Shown: positions 5,674-7,908 of the stretch, piece after piece | Layout: each line of letters begins with the position of its first letter | Position numbering within the stretch: the first letter of the stretch is position 1 | Assembly: GCA_016195765.1 (NCBI GenBank) | Contig: JACPYZ010000082.1 | Span: 1 to 7,908 of the forward strand | Source: Candidatus Curtissbacteria bacterium | Lineage (GTDB): Bacteria; Patescibacteriota; Microgenomatia; Curtissbacterales; GWA2-41-24 | Length of the DNA: 7,908 nt | Direction of reading: 5' to 3' | Notes under the pieces: model-generated | Databases searched by the model: none | What the model saw: the letters and a program-made list of their open reading frames with translations, nothing else | What the model was told of the DNA's origin: nothing | Translations under genes and position numbers: made by a program

Positions 5674-6170
5674 ACGAACAAAGTCCAAATGAATTTGAAG
5701 CTAAAGTTCAAGCTGTTTTACAGCAAAATACCCCAGGTCCTGTACGAAAAACGGCTAGCTGGAAAGTGACGCTCGCCCTGGCTGTTTTTCCACCGCTTGG
5801 CTTCTATTTAATGTGGAAGGATAAAACTTATCACTCGTGGTTTTCTTGGCTGAACTGGGTTTTTGGAATATTTTTGCTTGTTTATATTTGGTACGCAGTT
5901 TACATACTGATTCCACAAATTAATCATGCGCTTGGAGGTATAAATGGCAAGGTGGTTTCACTTTCTTCTTTTGAAACAATCGCCATTGTTGGATTTTCTA
6001 TTTTGCAAATTGCAATTGGTTTTTGGATAAGATTTTCTGTTCGGAAAAATGGGGAACTGGGCCGTGGAATGCTAATTTGTGCAATTGTGCTTTTGAGCCT
6101 GGATTACTTTGTGCCGACCTATCTGTATTCTAAGATTATTGAGCCGATTTACAGCGCTATTCTTGGCTGA
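5670..6170 (+). CDS. Small four-helix membrane protein of unknown function
   Basis: A 166-residue protein I cannot assign to a family. The first 28 residues are polar. Four hydrophobic segments follow: about 30-46 (LALAVFPPLGFYLMW), 54-80 (WLNWVFGIFLLVYIWYAVYI), 100-122 (IAIVGFSILQIAIGFWIRF) and 132-160 (MLICAIVLLSLDYFVPTYLY). It is rich in Trp and Tyr at the segment ends, as expected at a membrane interface. No catalytic motif is seen. The ATG overlaps the nadK stop, with GGAAGG eight bases upstream, so translation is probably coupled to NAD kinase. The last 14 bases overlap, tail to tail, the 3' end of the kinase gene on the other strand. A role linked to NADP cannot be inferred from adjacency alone. 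Confidence 0.75.
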   Translation: MNEQSPNEFEAKVQAVLQQNTPGPVRKTASWKVTLALAVFPPLGFYLMWKDKTYHSWFSWLNWVFGIFLLVYIWYAVYILIPQINHALGGINGKVVSLSSFETIAIVGFSILQIAIGFWIRFSVRKNGELGRGMLICAIVLLSLDYFVPTYLYSKIIEPIYSAILG

Positions 6171-6681
6171 ACTTTGAGGTTATTTGGTCAACAACGTCTT
6201 CTGGTTGGGTGTTTGTTGTGTCGACAACAAGATCAAAAAACTCTGGGTTTAGGTAGTTTTCATCGGCATAAAGTTTGCGGAATTTTTTGTCTAAACCTTC
6301 TTCCCGAAGCTTAATTTCTTCTTCTGTTTCTTGGTGCGTATGGGAACGGCTCAAAGCTCGACTGATGCGAATTTCATAGTCGCAAGTGAGCAAAACTTTT
6401 AGAACTCGGGGCGAATCTTTGGTGAAGTAGCCAATATAGTGGGCGTCGATGACATAACCACCGCCAGTGGCCAGTTCGGTTAGCTCTGCGTCGACTTCTT
6501 CGTCTAGATTGTCGGGGATTTTAGCTTTGTCGTAAAGCGGAATATTGTGTTCGGCGACGTATTGGCGGAAAAAATCGCCGGCGGAAATATATTTTAGGTT
6601 ATGTTTCTCGGCCAGTGTTTTGGCAGCGGTTGATGTGCCGGAGGCGATCGGACCGGAGAGAGTTATCGATGTATATGCCAT
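6157..6681 (-). CDS. Cytidylate-kinase-like nucleoside monophosphate kinase
   Basis: A 174-residue P-loop kinase related to the short archaeal-type cytidylate kinases, which phosphorylate CMP or dCMP with ATP. It has the P loop SGPIASGTST (residues 9-18), ISAGDFFRQ (32-40), a central VIDAHYIGYF (77-86) and a C-terminal lid/helix region with EEIKLREEGLDKKFRKLY, ending in FDLVVDTTN and VVDQI. In typical members the central element reads like VVEGRLAGW. Here the Arg is replaced (DAHYIG), and the Arg-rich segment before it reads DEEVDAE, so contacts to the nucleotide phosphate may differ and the substrate is uncertain. ATG at 6681 has no Shine-Dalgarno and sits a short distance after a TAAAAT box. 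It converges on and overlaps the membrane-protein gene by 14 bases. Confidence 0.8.
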   Translation of the reverse strand: MAYTSITLSGPIASGTSTAAKTLAEKHNLKYISAGDFFRQYVAEHNIPLYDKAKIPDNLDEEVDAELTELATGGGYVIDAHYIGYFTKDSPRVLKVLLTCDYEIRISRALSRSHTHQETEEEIKLREEGLDKKFRKLYADENYLNPEFFDLVVDTTNTQPEDVVDQITSKFSQE

Positions 6682-6695
6682 GAGTGTTACGAGTT

Positions 6696-6701
6696 ATTTT
6701 A
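6696..6701 (-). promoter_or_regulatory. Possible -10 box for the kinase gene
   Basis: TAAAAT on the minus strand, 14 bases before the ATG at 6681, would start the RNA near 6689. The only -35 candidate at 17 bp (TAGCTA) is poor. Confidence 0.3.
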
Positions 6702-6740
6702 AATGATTGTTTAGGTGTTAGCTACAGTGGTGAAGTCCGT

Positions 6741-6773
6741 GACAAAATGCATTCCGATCGAACATGTTTTGTC
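6741..6773. repeat. 7-bp inverted repeat in the gap upstream of the kinase gene
   Basis: GACAAAA (6741-6747) and TTTTGTC (6767-6773) form a perfect inverted repeat with a 19-base centre. It lies between the terminator of the minus-strand orphan gene and the kinase promoter region. It could be an operator or an RNA stem; nothing else is recognisable in the roughly 135 bases around it. Confidence 0.3.
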
Positions 6774-6808
6774 ATGATTGTTCATTGAAACCGGATAGAA
6801 AGTTTTAT

Positions 6809-6854
6809 GCAAAACCTTAAGGCATCTTTAGGTACGTCTACCCTTAGATGCCTT
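6809..6854 (-). terminator. Terminator-like hairpin after the orphan 135-residue gene
   Basis: On the minus strand the stop codon at 6864-6862 is followed by a stem of AAGGCATCT and AGATGCCTT (9 perfect pairs, 6854-6846 with 6827-6819). A 3-nt internal loop and four more pairs lie inside. After the stem comes AAGGTTTTGC, only a four-base U-run set back by four bases, so termination may be weak. Confidence 0.5.
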
Positions 6855-6861
6855 CTCAGTG

Positions 6862-7269
6862 TTAACCTTCGCTGGGTCGGATTTGAACAACTTCACTCAG
6901 GATTTCTCTGCGGTTTCTCAACCATTCGGTATCAGGAAGCGCTGTGTAAAGATCTATTTGTCCTGATTGGTCAGTGCCAAAAATCATTCCAGAATTAAGC
7001 ATTAAGAGAAAACCTTCGCCCCAAATCCCGTAAAGATCTGTCAGTTGGACACCACTTTCTCTGTAGCGATCACGAACGTATCCAAGCGCGAGCCCCTTTA
7101 TTGCTCGTCCAGCTTGAAGCTCTGCTAAAGTTCTTGCAGGTCCTTCGGTTGACGCGTTTACCGATAGATTGATTGCTTCTACAGCATCCATCAGTGCTTG
7201 CGCTCGCACATCTTCATATGCTGTGGTTATTCCTGCATCGGTAACTGTTAAATCTTCTTTGCTACTCAT
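6862..7269 (-). CDS. Orphan 135-residue protein behind an attenuator-like leader
   Basis: I do not recognise this protein. It is soluble and acidic, with no membrane segment or cysteine. The N-terminal half looks helical (DVRAQALMDAVEAINLSV, then RTLAELQAGRAIKGLALGYV). The second half has an aromatic/Gly stretch (LTDLYGIWGEGFLLMLNSGMIFG) and ends in TEWLRNRREILSEVVQIRP. The start is certain in practice: AAAGGAGGTGA lies just upstream of the ATG, the only near-perfect Shine-Dalgarno in the window. Transcription probably begins about 165 bases upstream, and the RNA must pass an intrinsic terminator 24 bases before the ATG, so expression is likely conditional. A hairpin follows the stop. The gene sits after atpC on the same strand, but its own promoter and the terminator separate it from the ATP synthase operon. 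Confidence 0.75.
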   Translation of the reverse strand: MSSKEDLTVTDAGITTAYEDVRAQALMDAVEAINLSVNASTEGPARTLAELQAGRAIKGLALGYVRDRYRESGVQLTDLYGIWGEGFLLMLNSGMIFGTDQSGQIDLYTALPDTEWLRNRREILSEVVQIRPSEG

Positions 7270-7273
7270 GTTT

Positions 7274-7284
7274 TCACCTCCTTT
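7274..7284 (-). promoter_or_regulatory. Near-perfect Shine-Dalgarno of the orphan gene
   Basis: AAAGGAGGTGA on the minus strand, with the GGAGG core seven bases before the ATG at 7269. It is exactly complementary to the usual 16S 3' end. Most other genes here have weak or no ribosome sites, so strong expression is implied once transcription reads through the upstream terminator. Confidence 0.85.
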
Positions 7285-7292
7285 CTGCCACT

Positions 7293-7314
7293 AAAAAACC
7301 CCTCTTGTGAGGGG
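7293..7314 (-). terminator. Intrinsic terminator in the leader of the orphan gene
   Basis: On the minus strand, CCCCTC (7314-7309), loop ACAA, GAGGGG (7304-7299), then six Ts (7298-7293). This is a complete rho-independent terminator only 23 bases before the ATG at 7269. It would stop read-through from atpC and also the RNA from the promoter at 7467-7439. Its 5' arm is shared with the competing long stem described separately. Confidence 0.8.
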
Positions 7315-7373
7315 CTATCTTTTCGGCTTTTGTTAAGTTTTTCTACTTAGCTACGCCAAGAAAACACCCCTCA
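7308..7373 (-). promoter_or_regulatory. Putative antiterminator stem of a transcription attenuator
   Basis: On the minus strand TGAGGGG (7373-7367) pairs perfectly with CCCCTCA (7314-7308). The stem continues inward through 7366-7355 and 7327-7316, with one C/A mismatch, one bulged G (7315) and a few G-U pairs, giving about 18 pairs in all. Inside is a small hairpin, TAAGT/ACTTA (7349-7345 with 7338-7334). The outer 7 bp use the 5' arm of the terminator, so the two structures exclude each other. A weaker CCTC/GAGG hairpin (7379-7376 with 7372-7369) can in turn compete for the left arm. Pairing was read by eye; no folding energies were computed. Confidence 0.6.
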
Positions 7374-7425
7374 GAGAGGTTTGTTTCTTAGCTTTTTTCA
7401 ATTGTCCGAAATAAATTGTGCTCAT
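7351..7425 (-). CDS. Possible 24-residue leader peptide
   Basis: The first ATG after the predicted RNA start opens a 24-codon frame ending in TAG at 7353-7351. It begins MSTIYFGQL, then has a KKAKKQ run (codons 10-15), then TSLRGVFLA. There is no Shine-Dalgarno and the RNA before the ATG is only about eight bases, similar to other starts in this window. The frame covers the CCTC strand and the left arm of the antiterminator, and its stop lies just past that arm. Translation or stalling would therefore decide which stem forms. It could still be a chance frame. Confidence 0.45.
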   Translation of the reverse strand: MSTIYFGQLKKAKKQTSLRGVFLA

Positions 7426-7438
7426 ATTAACTTGGGTG

Positions 7439-7467
7439 ATGTTAGCAAAGAGGGTATTGCTTGTCAA
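7439..7467 (-). promoter_or_regulatory. Strong promoter just after atpC
   Basis: On the minus strand TTGACA (7467-7462) is a perfect -35, followed by a 17-bp spacer and TAACAT (7444-7439) with an extended TGC in front. It begins two bases after the atpC stop codon. The predicted transcription start is about 7432. It is the best promoter match in the window. Confidence 0.75.
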
Positions 7468-7468
7468 A

Positions 7469-7879
7469 CTATATTCTGCGGTGGCGGCGTTTAACTCTGA
7501 GCTGAGCAAGGGCTTTTGCAAGATTTCCTGCTGCAGTTGCGTATTCTTCTTCGGAGATTGTGTGTTTTTGTTTCATGGCTTCTTCTGCCTGGCGTTTGGC
7601 TTCTTCGATGTGTTTTTCTTCTATAGCTTCTTCTGGTGCTGCAAGGTCAACCAGAACTTTGACATTTTCTGTTCCTACTTGAGCAAAACCAAAACCGGCT
7701 GCAAGAAGTGTTTCTTTTTGGTGCCTTTGATAAATTAGTTCGCCTGGTTCGATAGTGGCAATTAGGTTGGTGTGGTGAGGAAGAACTGTGATCTGACCTT
7801 CTGATGTTGGTAGGCTGACTTGGTCTACATCGTCATCGAAAACGACTTTTTCTGGGGTTATGATTTGAAGATGAAGCAT
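7469..7879 (-). CDS. atpC: ATP synthase F1 epsilon subunit
   Basis: A 136-residue subunit of the F1 central stalk, which couples rotor movement to catalysis and can inhibit ATP hydrolysis. The N-terminal beta sandwich is clear: LHLQIITPEKVVFDDDVDQV, LPTSEGQITVLPHHTNLIATIEPGEL and FGFAQVGTENVKVLVD. The C-terminal part (about residues 85-130) is the usual two-helix hairpin, rich in Glu, Lys and Ala. The last nine residues (RVKRRHRRI) are unusually basic. The gene is normally last in the atp operon, after atpD, which would lie just beyond the right edge. No ribosome site is visible before the ATG at 7879; coupling to atpD is possible but the gap of at least 29 bases argues against a close overlap. 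A separate promoter starts right after the stop. Confidence 0.92.
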   Translation of the reverse strand: MLHLQIITPEKVVFDDDVDQVSLPTSEGQITVLPHHTNLIATIEPGELIYQRHQKETLLAAGFGFAQVGTENVKVLVDLAAPEEAIEEKHIEEAKRQAEEAMKQKHTISEEEYATAAGNLAKALAQLRVKRRHRRI

Positions 7880-7908
7880 GAATAAGTAATTAAGGTATTA
7901 AAAGTAAA

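Noticed and set aside
730..6170. UGA recoding as in Gracilibacteria
   Set aside because: UGA ends the DUF3105, NAD kinase and membrane-protein frames at sensible lengths and at overlap junctions, so it is a normal stop.
6807..6998. Plus-strand 63-codon frame overlapping the terminator hairpin
   Set aside because: It is antisense to the orphan gene, begins in the hairpin, has no ribosome site and encodes an unconvincing protein.
7418..7738. Plus-strand 106-codon frame, Phe/Cys-rich
   Set aside because: It is antisense to atpC and crosses its promoter-proximal end; the Phe/Cys richness comes from the Glu/Lys/Ala codons of atpC read backwards.
1..7908. CRISPR array, insertion sequence, integrase or phage genes
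   Set aside because: No spaced direct repeats, terminal inverted repeats, transposase or integrase motifs were seen. The translocase-like ATPase alone does not make a mobile element, and no attachment-site duplicate of the tRNA 3' end was found.

Overview
The window looks like a chromosomal segment of a Candidate Phyla Radiation (Patescibacteria) bacterium. Supporting signs are: moderate-to-low GC; tightly packed small genes that overlap by a few bases; several genes with almost no 5' leader; a VirB4/VirD4-like ATPase with an N-terminal membrane anchor; and a tRNA-Ile that reads AUA with a UAU anticodon. UGA is used as a normal stop, so this is not a UGA-recoded lineage. The assignment is inference from style. 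No ribosomal RNA or marker protein in the window pins it down.

Left part (1-1421, + strand): an overlapping three-gene run. It holds the tail of a cupredoxin-fold protein whose usual copper ligands are replaced, a membrane-anchored DUF3105-type extracytoplasmic protein, and a MIP-family channel with a non-canonical, apparently wide selectivity filter. A fresh extended -10 promoter and a 5'-end hairpin follow. They drive an acidic low-complexity protein and, across a spacer of three tandem heptamers, a 783-residue DNA-translocase-type ATPase (1502-4449).

Middle (4450-6170): tRNA-Ile(UAU), then a divergent pair. On the minus strand is a four-cysteine 72-residue protein with a textbook -35/17/-10 promoter. 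On the plus strand is NAD kinase, which appears to be transcribed from its own start codon. NAD kinase overlaps a four-helix membrane protein by 4 bp.

Right part (6157-7908, - strand): a cytidylate-kinase-like P-loop kinase that overlaps the membrane-protein gene tail to tail, an orphan 135-residue protein, and the ATP synthase epsilon subunit.

The most interesting region is the roughly 200 bp between atpC and the orphan gene. On the minus strand it reads, in order: a strong promoter (TTGACA, 17 bp, TGCTAACAT); a 24-codon open frame with a Lys-Lys-Ala-Lys-Lys run; a long antiterminator stem built partly from that frame; an intrinsic terminator that shares one arm with it; a near-perfect Shine-Dalgarno; and then the orphan gene. 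This is the layout of a translation-coupled transcription attenuator, here placed in front of a gene of unknown function.
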